The notes under the pieces are model-generated. The model saw only the letters and a program-made list of their open reading frames with translations, ran no database searches and was not told the origin of the DNA. From Natronocalculus amylovorans (GTDB taxonomy: Archaea; Halobacteriota; Halobacteria; Halobacteriales; Haloferacaceae), in NCBI RefSeq assembly GCF_023638035.1, contig NZ_JAKRVX010000004.1:1-64000 (forward strand): a DNA stretch of 64,000 nucleotides. Direction: 5' to 3'. Of this stretch, positions 34,388 through 43,597 are shown one piece after another; position 1 is the first letter of the stretch; every line of letters starts with the position of its first letter. Both the position numbers and the translations under genes were made by a program.

Positions 34388-36223
34388 ATGAGCGGGCAAC
34401 ACAAGCGCTTGTTTACAGTTCTGATAGCGATCGCAATGCTGCTCTCTGTCGTTGCAGTTGGCGGAGTTGGATCAGTGGTTGCACAGGAAGATAGCCCAGA
34501 ACCAATTCCTGCAAGCTACTACGGGCAAGCGACGATCGGTGGTGAGCCAGTCCCAGAAGGGACCGTAATCACCGCTGAAGTCAATGGCGAAGAACGTGGG
34601 TCAATCACCGTTACTGAAGACGGAGCGTTCGGTGGACCTGCAGTAGGTGACGACAAACTGGTTGTTAACGCAAGTGATGATGAAGCAGGCGAAGAAGTGA
34701 CGTTCCTAGTCGCAGGTGAAGAGGTAGAAACTGATCCAGACTCCGTGACGTGGGAATCTGGCGCAGTTGAAGAGATTACACTCGCTGGCGATGATATAGA
34801 CATTCCTGTGTTCGACCTAGCGCTCGATGAAGACGATTCGACACTCGCCGTTGAAGAGGGCGAGACAGCAACGGTTGCGGTCTCAGTCACGAATACTGGT
34901 GATTCAGGAAGTGACACGCTCTCATTTGAAATCGATGGTGACGAAGTCGATACCGAGACGATCGATATTGACGCAGGCGATACTGAAACCGTAACGTTCA
35001 CTGAAACGCTTGATACCGTTGGTGAGATCGACGCAGCAGTTGTGTCTGCGGCTGACAGGCTTGATGTGACACTCGAAGCCGAAGAAGCAGATGACGATGA
35101 TCCAGCACCATCGCCACCAAGCGATCCATCACCACCGCCTGCTGACGATGACGATGACGATGCAGACGAGGCAGATGAAGAGGGCGAGGATGATCCAGCA
35201 GACGATCCTGAAGAGGATGTTGTCGACCCCGTTAGCTCATCCACAGCAGCGGTAAGCGTTGATACAGAGACAAACCGATCGACTGCACGGTTTGAGAACG
35301 TCTCAGTCTCATCGGTCTCGTTCGACTCTACTGAGATCGTCGGAGACACCACAGTCGAATCCTTTGAGCGTGCACAGGATAGCGACCCTGACGCATCAGA
35401 TCCACCAGGCTCAACCGGTACTGTGCAGCGCATTACCGTTCCTGACGGTGCTGAAGACACCGCTGCACTGATTAGCTTCTCGGTCGATCTGGATGCGGTT
35501 CCAGATGCAGATCCAGAAGACTACACACCTTACCGTCTGGCATCCGGTGAGTGGGAGCAACTCGACGTTGAATCACGCGATATTGGTGACGACACGGTGA
35601 CGATAGAAGCGGAAACACCTGGTTTCTCAACATTCGCTGTGAGTGCGGTCGAGACACCTGACGCAGTTGCAGCAATCGAGCCAACGGAGATTGCAGCCGG
35701 AGACACCGCGACGCTTTCGGCTGCAGAATCAACCGATCGATATGGTGAGATTGTTTCGTACGAGTGGGTGATTGACGGCGACGTTGTTGGTACAGATGAA
35801 ACAGTCGATGTCAGTCCTGACGCAGGCGAGTACGACGTAGTGCTCACGGTGACGAATGATGCAGGTGAAGAAGCGACAGACACCGCAGTGTTGAGTGTCG
35901 ATGCCGGTGAGCAACCGGTGACCGTTACCGTCACTGATGAAGACGACTCCGCGATCGCGGATGCAACCGTCACGATCGACGGACAAACCGAAACAACCGA
36001 CGAAAACGGTGATGCAATCTTCGAACTCGCTGACGGTGACTACACTGCATCGATCGCCGCTGATGGCTTTGTCGATGAGGACGTTGCAGTCACAGTTGAT
36101 GGTGAAACCACGGTAACCGGAACGCTCGCTATGGAGACTGACGATGGAATTCCTGGATTTGGAATACCTGTTGCGCTCACTGCGCTCTTGCTTTTGACGA
36201 TCGGTCTACACCGACGGCAATAG
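34388..36223 (+). CDS. PGF-CTERM surface protein with PKD and regulatory-like domains
   Basis: A 611-aa exported protein. Residues 7-32 form the signal (LFTVLIAIAMLLSVVAVGGV...VAQ). Next come a beta-rich domain of the GQATIGGEPVPEGTVI type (~40-135), a CARDB-like module (~140-225), a Pro/Asp-rich linker (PAPSPPSDPSPPP then acidic runs), a PGF-pre-PGF-like domain ending TPGFSTFAVSAV, a PKD domain (SYEWVIDG...DVVLTVTNDAG) and a carboxypeptidase-regulatory-like domain. The tail DDGIPGFGIPVALTALLLLTIGLHRRQ-type segment is a PGF-CTERM archaeosortase signal. It should be lipid-anchored outside the cell. It follows the subtilase by 62 bases; co-expression is possible. Confidence 0.88.
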   Translation: MSGQHKRLFTVLIAIAMLLSVVAVGGVGSVVAQEDSPEPIPASYYGQATIGGEPVPEGTVITAEVNGEERGSITVTEDGAFGGPAVGDDKLVVNASDDEAGEEVTFLVAGEEVETDPDSVTWESGAVEEITLAGDDIDIPVFDLALDEDDSTLAVEEGETATVAVSVTNTGDSGSDTLSFEIDGDEVDTETIDIDAGDTETVTFTETLDTVGEIDAAVVSAADRLDVTLEAEEADDDDPAPSPPSDPSPPPADDDDDDADEADEEGEDDPADDPEEDVVDPVSSSTAAVSVDTETNRSTARFENVSVSSVSFDSTEIVGDTTVESFERAQDSDPDASDPPGSTGTVQRITVPDGAEDTAALISFSVDLDAVPDADPEDYTPYRLASGEWEQLDVESRDIGDDTVTIEAETPGFSTFAVSAVETPDAVAAIEPTEIAAGDTATLSAAESTDRYGEIVSYEWVIDGDVVGTDETVDVSPDAGEYDVVLTVTNDAGEEATDTAVLSVDAGEQPVTVTVTDEDDSAIADATVTIDGQTETTDENGDAIFELADGDYTASIAADGFVDEDVAVTVDGETTVTGTLAMETDDGIPGFGIPVALTALLLLTIGLHRRQ

Positions 36224-36267
36224 CACGGTCTCCTCCGACGATTCCTATCTTTTTAACGAGAGAAACC

Positions 36268-36359
36268 CGGCGTTTACGCCGTCAACAGAACGCTTAGCTT
36301 CTGGTTACCCACCAGATGCGCTGCGACTTGCAACGCCGCGTTCGGCGGGGATGTCACTC
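36268..36359 (+). mobile_element. Two decayed IS200/IS605-type terminal hairpins
   Basis: Hairpin one (36268-36281) is CGGCG, TTTA, CGCCG, preceded by GAGAGAAACC, much like the hairpin at 136-155. Hairpin two (36334-36347) is CGCCG, CGTT, CGGCG and runs into GGGATGTCAC, matching the element end seen elsewhere in the window. A third weak stem (TCTGG/CCAGA) lies between them near 36300. No transposase is left. It abuts the PrsW-operon remnant. Confidence 0.45.
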
Positions 36360-36370
36360 CGAAGACAGAC

Positions 36371-36561
36371 CGGCATGCAACTCTGACTGTGCCTGAGTCA
36401 ATTGTCAATACCGGCGCAAGAATACCCACAGGACAAGGGACGAGATCAATCCATTTGCGATCGCACAGGCGAACACCGCGAGTGACACAGACTGGAGTGG
36501 ATGTTCGCGAATCATCCAGAGAATATCCGGACTGTCGCGCGGCTTAACTGATTGGGTTGTT
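36371..36561 (-). pseudogene. Collapsed second copy of the PrsW/8-TM operon
   Basis: Positions 36371-36464 match the 3' end of the PrsW-like gene (26735-26827), and 36458-36561 match the start and upstream part of the 8-TM gene (28095-28198). The two are joined in the order expected if about 1.3 kb between them was deleted. The junction falls on a shared GATCGCA present in both parents. The fused frame begins at 36515 as the 8-TM protein (MIREHPLQSVSLAVFACAI) and continues into the PrsW end (LVLWVFLRRY), then meets a TGA where the intact gene has CGA. This is a scar, not a working gene. Confidence 0.85.
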
Positions 36562-36579
36562 TTGAAGCAACGCTGTGAG

Positions 36580-38373
36580 TTAGGGCTGTGCGACCGTTTG
36601 GTTCGGGAGCTGTATCCTGACGATCGTCCCTTGTGGCTCATTTCTCTCCACATGGAGGGTGCCACCTGCGTTTGTGACGACCCAGTGAACAAGCCAGAGT
36701 CCACTGCCGCTGCCATGAAAGAGTTGCTCCTCGGTTTGACCTAACACGGCGATTTCGTCTTCCGGAATTCCCGTGCCCTGATCGGAGACTGCGATCGTAA
36801 CGGTGTCATCGGTATGTGTCCCAGCGAGTTCAACAGTTGCTTGTGCGGAGGTGTGTTTGATGGCGTTCGTAACGAGTTCGAAAACAGCATGCTCTAATTC
36901 AGGAGTCACCGTAATTGAGAGGTCATCTGGTGCTGTGATCGTGATTGTCGCCGTCGTGTAGATCTCTTGGATATCATCTTTGACTTCGGTGAGCATCTGT
37001 TTAAGATCGAACGTCACGGCTTCATGATTTGTATTGATTTGGGCTGCAATCTTCTGTTGCTTTTCCGTGAGGGTCATCACCTTATGACCGACATCAATGA
37101 TCGTTTCGGCGTGTGCTGCTGGCTCGCCGTCGGTTTTGGAGATAATGAGATCGGCATACCCCATCATAATATTTAGATCGTTGCGAAGGTTGTGCCGGAG
37201 GACGCGATTGAGCACGGCAAGCTGTTGTCCACGCTTTTTTCGATTGGTGATCTCCTCTGCGAGGCCAACAAATCGATACGGGTTCCCATCCGCGTCAAAC
37301 ACCGGAATTCCGCGATCGTGTATCCACCGAATCGATCCGTCCTGATGGACAATCCGATACTCGATATCATAGTGACCTTTCGCTTTGTTTTTCACGGTCT
37401 CTCTGACACGCGGTTGATCGGCTTTGTGAACCGAGTCAATAAATGAGAGCGGGTCTGCATACAGAGAGTCTCTCGATCGACCCCACACTTTCTCGTACTC
37501 CGGATTCACGTAATGCATCGTTTCGGTTTTTGCGTCGCTTACCCACAACACCTCCGTGAGATTCTCTGCAAGCTCTCGAAAGAGGACTTCGCTCTTTTCG
37601 AGTTCGTCAACGTACGTCCTGCGCTCGATACCACCTTTGAGCAGCGTCACAATTGTAACGCAGAATGATTCTTCTTCAGAGAGAAATGGCCCATAATCAG
37701 CGATCGGTTTGGGTTCGGTATAGACAACGTCTAACCGAATCTGTGTTCCAGTTGCGGTGTCCGCAGCAACGCTAAGCATCTTTTCGCGCTCTTGAAAATG
37801 AGGCGTTTGGACGGTGGTAGACCCAACTGTGAGCCGCACCTCCGCGGCATCGGGATACTGAAACGCTTGGGGGAGTTCTGTCGCAACGTCTTCAAGAATA
37901 TCTCTGACTGCACGTGAGGTTGGGTCTTCCAAGAGTCTTGCAACGGTCCGGATCCCATGGAGCTCTTTGATCCGTTCATGAAGGCTCGCAATGGGCCACT
38001 GCTGCTCGATCGCATCTTGAATTGTGGCCACAAGGTCGTCGATGTGACCTGCAGCCTCCGAATATGAAATGTATTCGGTGACGTTTGCAGTAATTGCCTT
38101 CTTTGCGATCGCTTCCGAACTGTCTGTTGGATAGAGGACAACTGCGAGCTCCGGGTATGACTGGGTGAGTGATTCGATGAATTCGAAGACGTCCGTATTC
38201 GGGAGCGTCTCGGGGAGTAATAGACACTGAATTTCCGATTTCTTCGAAAGCAGCTCTGTGGCTTCCGCTGCCGTCGAGACGGCACGTACCTCGTAGGCAG
38301 GTTGGTGTTTGAGTTTTGTTGTCACCGATGTGGCATGTGGCTCGTCTCCGGTCACATAGAGTATCGGCGTCAT
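36580..38373 (-). CDS. PAS sensor histidine kinase with degenerate receiver-like N-terminus
   Basis: A 597-aa soluble kinase. Residues 1-125 look like a receiver fold (ILYVTGDEPHA, LAVVLYPTDS), but the phosphoacceptor position reads LLLPETLPNTD without an Asp, so it may not be phosphorylated. A GAF-like region (~145-250) and a PAS domain with PAC (~265-390, VNPEYEKVWGRS and RIVHQDGSIRWIHDRG) follow. HisKA has the haloarchaeal H box VLRHNLRNDLNIMMGYA. The ATPase domain has ELVTNAIKHT, SDQGTGIPEDE and HGSGSGLWLV. No transmembrane segments are present. Its partner regulator is not adjacent. It sits downstream of the PrsW-operon scar on the same strand. Confidence 0.85.
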   Translation of the reverse strand: MTPILYVTGDEPHATSVTTKLKHQPAYEVRAVSTAAEATELLSKKSEIQCLLLPETLPNTDVFEFIESLTQSYPELAVVLYPTDSSEAIAKKAITANVTEYISYSEAAGHIDDLVATIQDAIEQQWPIASLHERIKELHGIRTVARLLEDPTSRAVRDILEDVATELPQAFQYPDAAEVRLTVGSTTVQTPHFQEREKMLSVAADTATGTQIRLDVVYTEPKPIADYGPFLSEEESFCVTIVTLLKGGIERRTYVDELEKSEVLFRELAENLTEVLWVSDAKTETMHYVNPEYEKVWGRSRDSLYADPLSFIDSVHKADQPRVRETVKNKAKGHYDIEYRIVHQDGSIRWIHDRGIPVFDADGNPYRFVGLAEEITNRKKRGQQLAVLNRVLRHNLRNDLNIMMGYADLIISKTDGEPAAHAETIIDVGHKVMTLTEKQQKIAAQINTNHEAVTFDLKQMLTEVKDDIQEIYTTATITITAPDDLSITVTPELEHAVFELVTNAIKHTSAQATVELAGTHTDDTVTIAVSDQGTGIPEDEIAVLGQTEEQLFHGSGSGLWLVHWVVTNAGGTLHVERNEPQGTIVRIQLPNQTVAQP

Positions 38374-38487
38374 AACAAACTCATCTACTTGTATTGTTGG
38401 ATTTGTGTTAGGATAACAGTGCTGATATCACGGTGTCGTCTTCGAAGCCACCGCCAGCAAGGACTGCCAGCGCTGGTAGCGATTCGG

Positions 38488-41400
38488 TTACAATCCAAGG
38501 AACCCTTCGATCGTTGCGAAGAGTGCACTGGTGTCGAACAGAATCCCACTTAACAGTGCGGCAAGCACGACAAAGGTGATTTTTCCGTATCGGCTGATGA
38601 GCACCCGTGTCGATGTTGGCAGCCGAGCACGCACCGGTGGGAGCGTCATAAACCCTAAGAATATGCTTAGCGAGCCTGCGAGGAGGTTCTCTTGCACGTT
38701 CGAGAATCCGATGTAGAGGACGAACGTTCCTGCGGTGTATGAGAGAATCTTGCCCTTCTTGAGCCAGATCTGGTTGAGAAGCCCTGTTTTCGTCCCTTCA
38801 TCAATTGCGTCGTCCGTCTCGTCTGTCTCGTCCGTCTCATCTGTCTCTTCGATCGGTTCGCCTCCAACTTCGACCGTCACGTCTGTGGCATCGGTCTCAC
38901 AGTCGATCGTAAAGCCAAGCGACTTTCCAGCGTCCTCCGGTTTTACCTCATATTCAAGCTGTATCGGCTCCGTTTCATGTGGCTCAACCTCGAGCGCTTG
39001 TGAATCTTCCTCCTCATTTAATGCAAGCGAAATCATCCGTGCACCCACGATATCTCCCTTATTTTCGATCGCGATCGTGAATGTAATCGTCTCGCCAACT
39101 TCGACGCCGTCGTCAGCACCTCCCACACTCACTGCACCGACCACAAATGCAGCCTGTTCAGGCTCTGCAAGCAGTGCCGATGCGGCACCTGGAACCGCGG
39201 CGACCGCTTTGGCAACGCTCTCTGGTGCGGCTGCTGCAAACAGCTCCGTCCGTGAGAAGAGCACAATGCCAAGCCAGCCTGCCGCTGCTCCAGCACCCCC
39301 GCCAACAACGACTCTTGATGCATTGGTCCATCCACTACTCGTTGGTGGAACCGCTGCGGCTTCCTGTGGTGTCTCCGTTTCATTCTCGGTTGGTTCTGGC
39401 GTCTCCGTCTCCGTTTCCGTTGATGCGTCTGTCAGTGACGACTCTTCCGTTGGGATTGGTGTTTCAGTTGGCGTTGGAGTTGGTGTTGGCGTCTCAGTCG
39501 GAGTTGGGGTTGACCTGCTCGGTCGAGGGGTGCTCTGGCTTGGTGTGGACGTTTCTTCGATCGTGAAACTGCCGGTTGCAGTATCAGTTGCACCAGTATC
39601 TGATTGAATTGATGCAGCCCACGTGTACTCACCTGATGACAGCTCATCAGTGACGTATTCTCTCGTTATGCTGCCGGTTTCTGGGGGCAGATAATCGTCG
39701 GTTAGAACGACTTCATCATCAAACTCAAATTCAACCGTCCCTTCAGTGAATGCGCCGTTCGGGTCTGTGATTTCAATTGTGAACGTCACGGAGTCATCCT
39801 CTTCTGGGGCAGATGGATCAAACGAAACCGAGACCTCCACAGATTCAAAGACCGTAATATCTGCGACAGCACTAAACCCGCTGGCTTCTGCAGTGAGTGG
39901 TACGGTCCCAGCACTTTCTCCAGTGATCGACCCCTGATCGGTAATACTTGCGATCGTAGAATCGTCGCTTACATACGATGCGGGTTCAGTTGCGGTAACG
40001 CTCCGATCGGCAAGGAGTTCGACTGTGACTGCTGCTTGTGCTGTTTCTTCGACGGCGATCTCTGCTGGGTCAAGTTCGACGCTGTAATCTAAGACGTGGT
40101 CAACGAGTTCTGGGTACTCGTCTGTTGCAATCCACGTAGGATTAAATGAAAACTCCATCTCTGTTAGACTTGACTCGCCTTGCATCTGGTCTGTGGTCAA
40201 ACCACTCACTGACTCAGTAGTACCGTCACCAAGCGCATCTTCGACACCACTTGCAGCAGTATCCCAGTAGACATCAGTGATATCTGGTTCAGCGTTGAGT
40301 TCACCAGCAAATCCGCCACCACCATCTGTGACGGCTCCTGCTGCGTATGATGTTCGAACAATACCTTCATCAATAGTTCCAATGAGGCCACCATACTGTG
40401 AGTCTCCATCAACGTCCCCAACAGCGTACGTGTTCTCGATCGTTCCAAGTTCATTTAGTCCGACTAGACCACCGATACTGGTGTCTCCAGAAACATCACC
40501 ACGTGCGGAGGAGTCTGTAACTTCACCCCCACCACTGACTTGTATATTCTGTCCGATTAGGCCTCCAACATTTGTCTCACCAGAAACGTCACCTGTCGCA
40601 GTCGTATTGAGAACGATTCCGTCATTTCTTCCGACTGCACCACCGACATCATCCTCACCGTTTACTGAGGCAGTTGAAACAGCGTTAACAACATCGCTTG
40701 TTGTCCTACCAACAATCCCACCAACCGAATTTTGACCGTTCACATCTCCTGCTGCAACGACATTAGTTACTACAACCCAATCTGATGCGGTTCCAATAAT
40801 TGCACCAACATCATCGGAGTCTGTAGCCGTTACCTCAATGTCTACTTGAACCGATTGGATTTGGTCAACTTCGCCAGCAGCGTCTTCACTATTTGCACTT
40901 GTACCAACAACACCTCCAATCCCATCGCCACCATTACTTTGAACTGTCCCGGTGGCAGTCACATCAGTGATATTCCCTAGATTACGGCCAATAACCCCAC
41001 CGATCGACTCCATGGAACCCTCGTCTCCGGTATCCAACTCTTCTGCCCCTGTAACGACAACGTCTGCCTCAACATCGGTTACTGATGCACCGGTGGCTGT
41101 AACCCCAACGATACCACCCACTTGAGTAAACCCTGTTGTCTCACCTTCATAATTTATGTTTGATATAGACCCATCTAGGAAACCAACTACTCCCCCAACA
41201 GCATTGACGCCAGTCACTGACGCTTCAACAAGGCTGAGATTAGATAGTTCACCAGTCTCTGCAACTGTTGAAAAGAATCCAACTCCATTATCTCCATCCC
41301 GATCGATCGACAGCCCTTCAATCATGTTCCCCTGTCCATCAAATGAGCCACTGAATGCGGTCTCTTGACCGATCGGCATGAATCCTGCGCCATCATTCCA

Positions 41401-42645
41401 CAATTCTGTCTCACTCGCATCGATCATTGTCTCGATCGTGTAGCTTGCAGTCAGTGCGGCTTCGATCGCTTGGAGGTCATACACATCACCAAGGACGTAT
41501 GGATCTTCAGTCGATCCATCACCGGATAGTTGTCTAAAGAACTCCCCGGTGAGTTCAGGGTACGAGTCCGTTGGAATCCATGTGTCATAGAACTCGAAGC
41601 CGTCGAGACCATCCATCGCCGTTACGTTCATCCCAGTCATTCGATCGGTTGCTAGCCCAGTTCCGAAGTCGTTTGGCGTGGTAACACGATCACTATCCCA
41701 GTAGACTGTTTGGAAATCAACGTCTCCTGGATCAACTGGCTCAAAACCGGGATCTTCAGCGCCCCCAACTGCACCACCGACGGCGCTTTCATCGATCGCG
41801 GTTACACTGGCTGCTGCGAAGGATGTGTTGAGCTGTGGAGAGCTTTCAGGAACAACAAAGAGACCAACAAGACCACCGACGTTTTCGCTGCCGTTTATTG
41901 AGCCAACGACTCTTGTGTTGGTGATTTCTCCGCCAACATCATTAACACCTGTAATTCCACCAACATTCGATTCACCGTCGATCGACGCATCTACCGAAAC
42001 GTTTGTGATAAGACCATCATTCAAGCCGGCGATCGCACCTGTTGTATTCGGCGTCCCAGCAGCGTTTCTTGCCTGAATATTTACTGTAAGTGAAAGATTG
42101 CTAACTGTCCCTTCGTTCAATTCAAACAGGCCAATACCGGTGGTATCGCTGTGCGATCTGTTAATATATAGATCCGTAATGCTGTATCCATCACCGTCTA
42201 ATGAACCAGTAAATGGTGTTTCGCCTGAACCAGTAAATACTGTTTCGCCTCCAATTGGGTTGAACCCAGACCCACCGTTCCATGATTCTGTCTCGCTTGC
42301 ATCAATATCGTTTACAAGCCGATAGTCATCGTCAAGCCCGTTCGACTCGATACCGTTCAGCTCGATACCGTTCGACTCGATACACTGCAGTTGGGAGACG
42401 TTCTCGATGAGATAGGTTTCGCCATCTTGTTCATAGGTTACGATCTCACACTCAGGTGCTGTCTCTGCGATCGCAGTCCCTGCAAAGACAGTGAACCCGA
42501 CCAACAAGAGACTCCCCACAAATAGACAGGCAATAAGAAACTGCTGCGATCGTGGTTGATGGGTGCCGTCGATCGAGTCGCGGTTTTGTGTGTACGTGCG
42601 TGTGTGCGTAGAGTTGTCATTGGAAAGTCGTGGTTGAATAGCCAT
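38488..42645 (-). CDS. GLUG-repeat surface protein with C-terminal membrane domain
   Basis: A 1385-aa exported protein. A long N-region precedes a hydrophobic signal near residues 36-60 (LIACLFVGSLLLVGFTVFAG). Residues ~75-870 contain many GLUG-type repeats (GG-x-VG-x-N/L, for example VGGLVGL, VGGAVGRN, IGGVVGTS) that should form a beta-helix. A Big_2-like domain (~890-960), a beta domain, a Thr/Pro linker (TPTPTETPTPTPTPTE), a hydrophobic segment (~1125-1145), a CARDB-like module with an acidic TDETDE run, and two or three C-terminal transmembrane helices follow. It lacks PGF-CTERM, so it is held by helices instead. A short tandem repeat lies at 42340-42385 (SNGIELNGIESNG). Adhesion is the likely role, by inference. 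Confidence 0.82.
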   Translation of the reverse strand: MAIQPRLSNDNSTHTRTYTQNRDSIDGTHQPRSQQFLIACLFVGSLLLVGFTVFAGTAIAETAPECEIVTYEQDGETYLIENVSQLQCIESNGIELNGIESNGLDDDYRLVNDIDASETESWNGGSGFNPIGGETVFTGSGETPFTGSLDGDGYSITDLYINRSHSDTTGIGLFELNEGTVSNLSLTVNIQARNAAGTPNTTGAIAGLNDGLITNVSVDASIDGESNVGGITGVNDVGGEITNTRVVGSINGSENVGGLVGLFVVPESSPQLNTSFAAASVTAIDESAVGGAVGGAEDPGFEPVDPGDVDFQTVYWDSDRVTTPNDFGTGLATDRMTGMNVTAMDGLDGFEFYDTWIPTDSYPELTGEFFRQLSGDGSTEDPYVLGDVYDLQAIEAALTASYTIETMIDASETELWNDGAGFMPIGQETAFSGSFDGQGNMIEGLSIDRDGDNGVGFFSTVAETGELSNLSLVEASVTGVNAVGGVVGFLDGSISNINYEGETTGFTQVGGIVGVTATGASVTDVEADVVVTGAEELDTGDEGSMESIGGVIGRNLGNITDVTATGTVQSNGGDGIGGVVGTSANSEDAAGEVDQIQSVQVDIEVTATDSDDVGAIIGTASDWVVVTNVVAAGDVNGQNSVGGIVGRTTSDVVNAVSTASVNGEDDVGGAVGRNDGIVLNTTATGDVSGETNVGGLIGQNIQVSGGGEVTDSSARGDVSGDTSIGGLVGLNELGTIENTYAVGDVDGDSQYGGLIGTIDEGIVRTSYAAGAVTDGGGGFAGELNAEPDITDVYWDTAASGVEDALGDGTTESVSGLTTDQMQGESSLTEMEFSFNPTWIATDEYPELVDHVLDYSVELDPAEIAVEETAQAAVTVELLADRSVTATEPASYVSDDSTIASITDQGSITGESAGTVPLTAEASGFSAVADITVFESVEVSVSFDPSAPEEDDSVTFTIEITDPNGAFTEGTVEFEFDDEVVLTDDYLPPETGSITREYVTDELSSGEYTWAASIQSDTGATDTATGSFTIEETSTPSQSTPRPSRSTPTPTETPTPTPTPTETPIPTEESSLTDASTETETETPEPTENETETPQEAAAVPPTSSGWTNASRVVVGGGAGAAAGWLGIVLFSRTELFAAAAPESVAKAVAAVPGAASALLAEPEQAAFVVGAVSVGGADDGVEVGETITFTIAIENKGDIVGARMISLALNEEEDSQALEVEPHETEPIQLEYEVKPEDAGKSLGFTIDCETDATDVTVEVGGEPIEETDETDETDETDDAIDEGTKTGLLNQIWLKKGKILSYTAGTFVLYIGFSNVQENLLAGSLSIFLGFMTLPPVRARLPTSTRVLISRYGKITFVVLAALLSGILFDTSALFATIEGFLGL

Positions 42646-42948
42646 GTGTAGGTCGGGCGCACCGAATCGAATCGACCCTACAGAGGAGAACCCTCACAGA
42701 GAAATATCGCAAACGGAGCGTTAGTACCGTCTACTAACTATCTGTATATAAGTTCAATACCTATACTTATAAAATAGTACACTCTTACTGATAACAACCG
42801 AGATATATATATTGTAATTTTGACAATATGTTTGCGTACAATGGTTTGTTTTGTTCGAGACCACTCTCTGTCTCACCTTCACATTGTGTTGCTCCCCTAT
42901 CACTAAATTCACATGTCGAAATAGTACCATTTCGCCAACGAGCGATCG
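42646..42948. other. 303-bp intergenic region with a lipoprotein-type promoter core
   Basis: On the minus strand 42757-42765 reads TATAGGTAT and is followed by TGAACTTATATAC, close to the promoter shared by the six Tat lipoproteins. It lies about 112 bases before the ATG of the GLUG-repeat gene, so the leader would be long. The rest of the gap is A/T-rich and shows no gene. Confidence 0.4.
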
Positions 42949-43518
42949 TCACCAGCGGCCGATCCAGTAGTTGGAAGTAAGAACCGCACCACCAAACCAA
43001 ATCTCATGTTTTTCACCCGCAGGTAGATCGATGGTAAGTGCTTCGCTTTGTGCACTTCCTACGACATTGATTTCGACCGTTGCCGCTTCTGAATAGTTGA
43101 ACCACCAACTGTAGGCAAAGTTAAGACGGTTGTCAGTTATCCCGTTTCCGTCCTCGTCAAAGGCTGCAATATCAACAGAGTATCCTGCGGCGTTAACAAA
43201 TGCTAGTTGGATATTGCGTCTTTCATACGGCATTGCAGGATCATACTCATCCGCATAGTACCAGCCTCGGAATCGCATATTGTGTGCATCAGTCCAATCA
43301 GGCTCTCCATCACCAGCTGAGCCAGCAAGGTCACTGCCACTACCAGGCTCTTCAAGGCTATCTTCGAGACTTGTATTGACCTCCCCCTCATCTGCAAATT
43401 GTTCTCCAGCATCCGTTTCTCCGGTTGCAGGTGCTCCAATACAACCTGCAATGGCTGCACCAGTTAGTGTTGCACCGGTTGCAAGAAACTTTCGTCGAGA
43501 GTGCCACGATTTGTTCAT
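42949..43518 (-). CDS. Tat-exported lipoprotein, paralogue 3 of 6
   Basis: A 189-aa lipoprotein with SRRKFLATGATLTG and lipobox AGC (Cys26). The linker is GETDAGEQFADEGEVN. The core has SGSDLAGSAGDGEPDW, DAHNMRFRGWYYADEYDPAMPY, VNAAGYSVDI, FDEDGNGI, then VVGSAQSEALTIDL and the end GAVLTSNYWIGRW. It keeps the same length and order as copies 2, 4 and 6, with most change in the middle strands. The next paralogue lies 79 bases upstream on the same strand, and each has its own promoter. Function unknown. Confidence 0.82.
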   Translation of the reverse strand: MNKSWHSRRKFLATGATLTGAAIAGCIGAPATGETDAGEQFADEGEVNTSLEDSLEEPGSGSDLAGSAGDGEPDWTDAHNMRFRGWYYADEYDPAMPYERRNIQLAFVNAAGYSVDIAAFDEDGNGITDNRLNFAYSWWFNYSEAATVEINVVGSAQSEALTIDLPAGEKHEIWFGGAVLTSNYWIGRW

Positions 43519-43547
43519 GATTTCTGAATGGTTGGATTATGTATAAG

Positions 43548-43570
43548 TCAGGTGCCTATATATCAAGGTA
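43548..43570 (-). promoter_or_regulatory. Conserved lipoprotein-family promoter, copy 3
   Basis: The minus strand reads GTACCTTGATATATAGGCAC then CTGACTTAT, with the TATATAGG core about 40 bases before the ATG at 43518. It differs from copies 1 and 2 at only a few positions. Confidence 0.55.
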
Positions 43571-43597
43571 CTACGAAATTTCCTCAGCTAAAAACAG

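Noticed and set aside
34519-35460. 313-aa minus-strand open frame opposite the PGF-CTERM gene
   Set aside because: It consists mainly of Ser/Thr/Val runs read backwards from an acidic protein; no domain is present.
38735-39607. 290-aa plus-strand open frame opposite the GLUG-repeat gene
   Set aside because: Ser/Val-rich reverse reading of Glu/Thr-rich codons; no start signal or motif.
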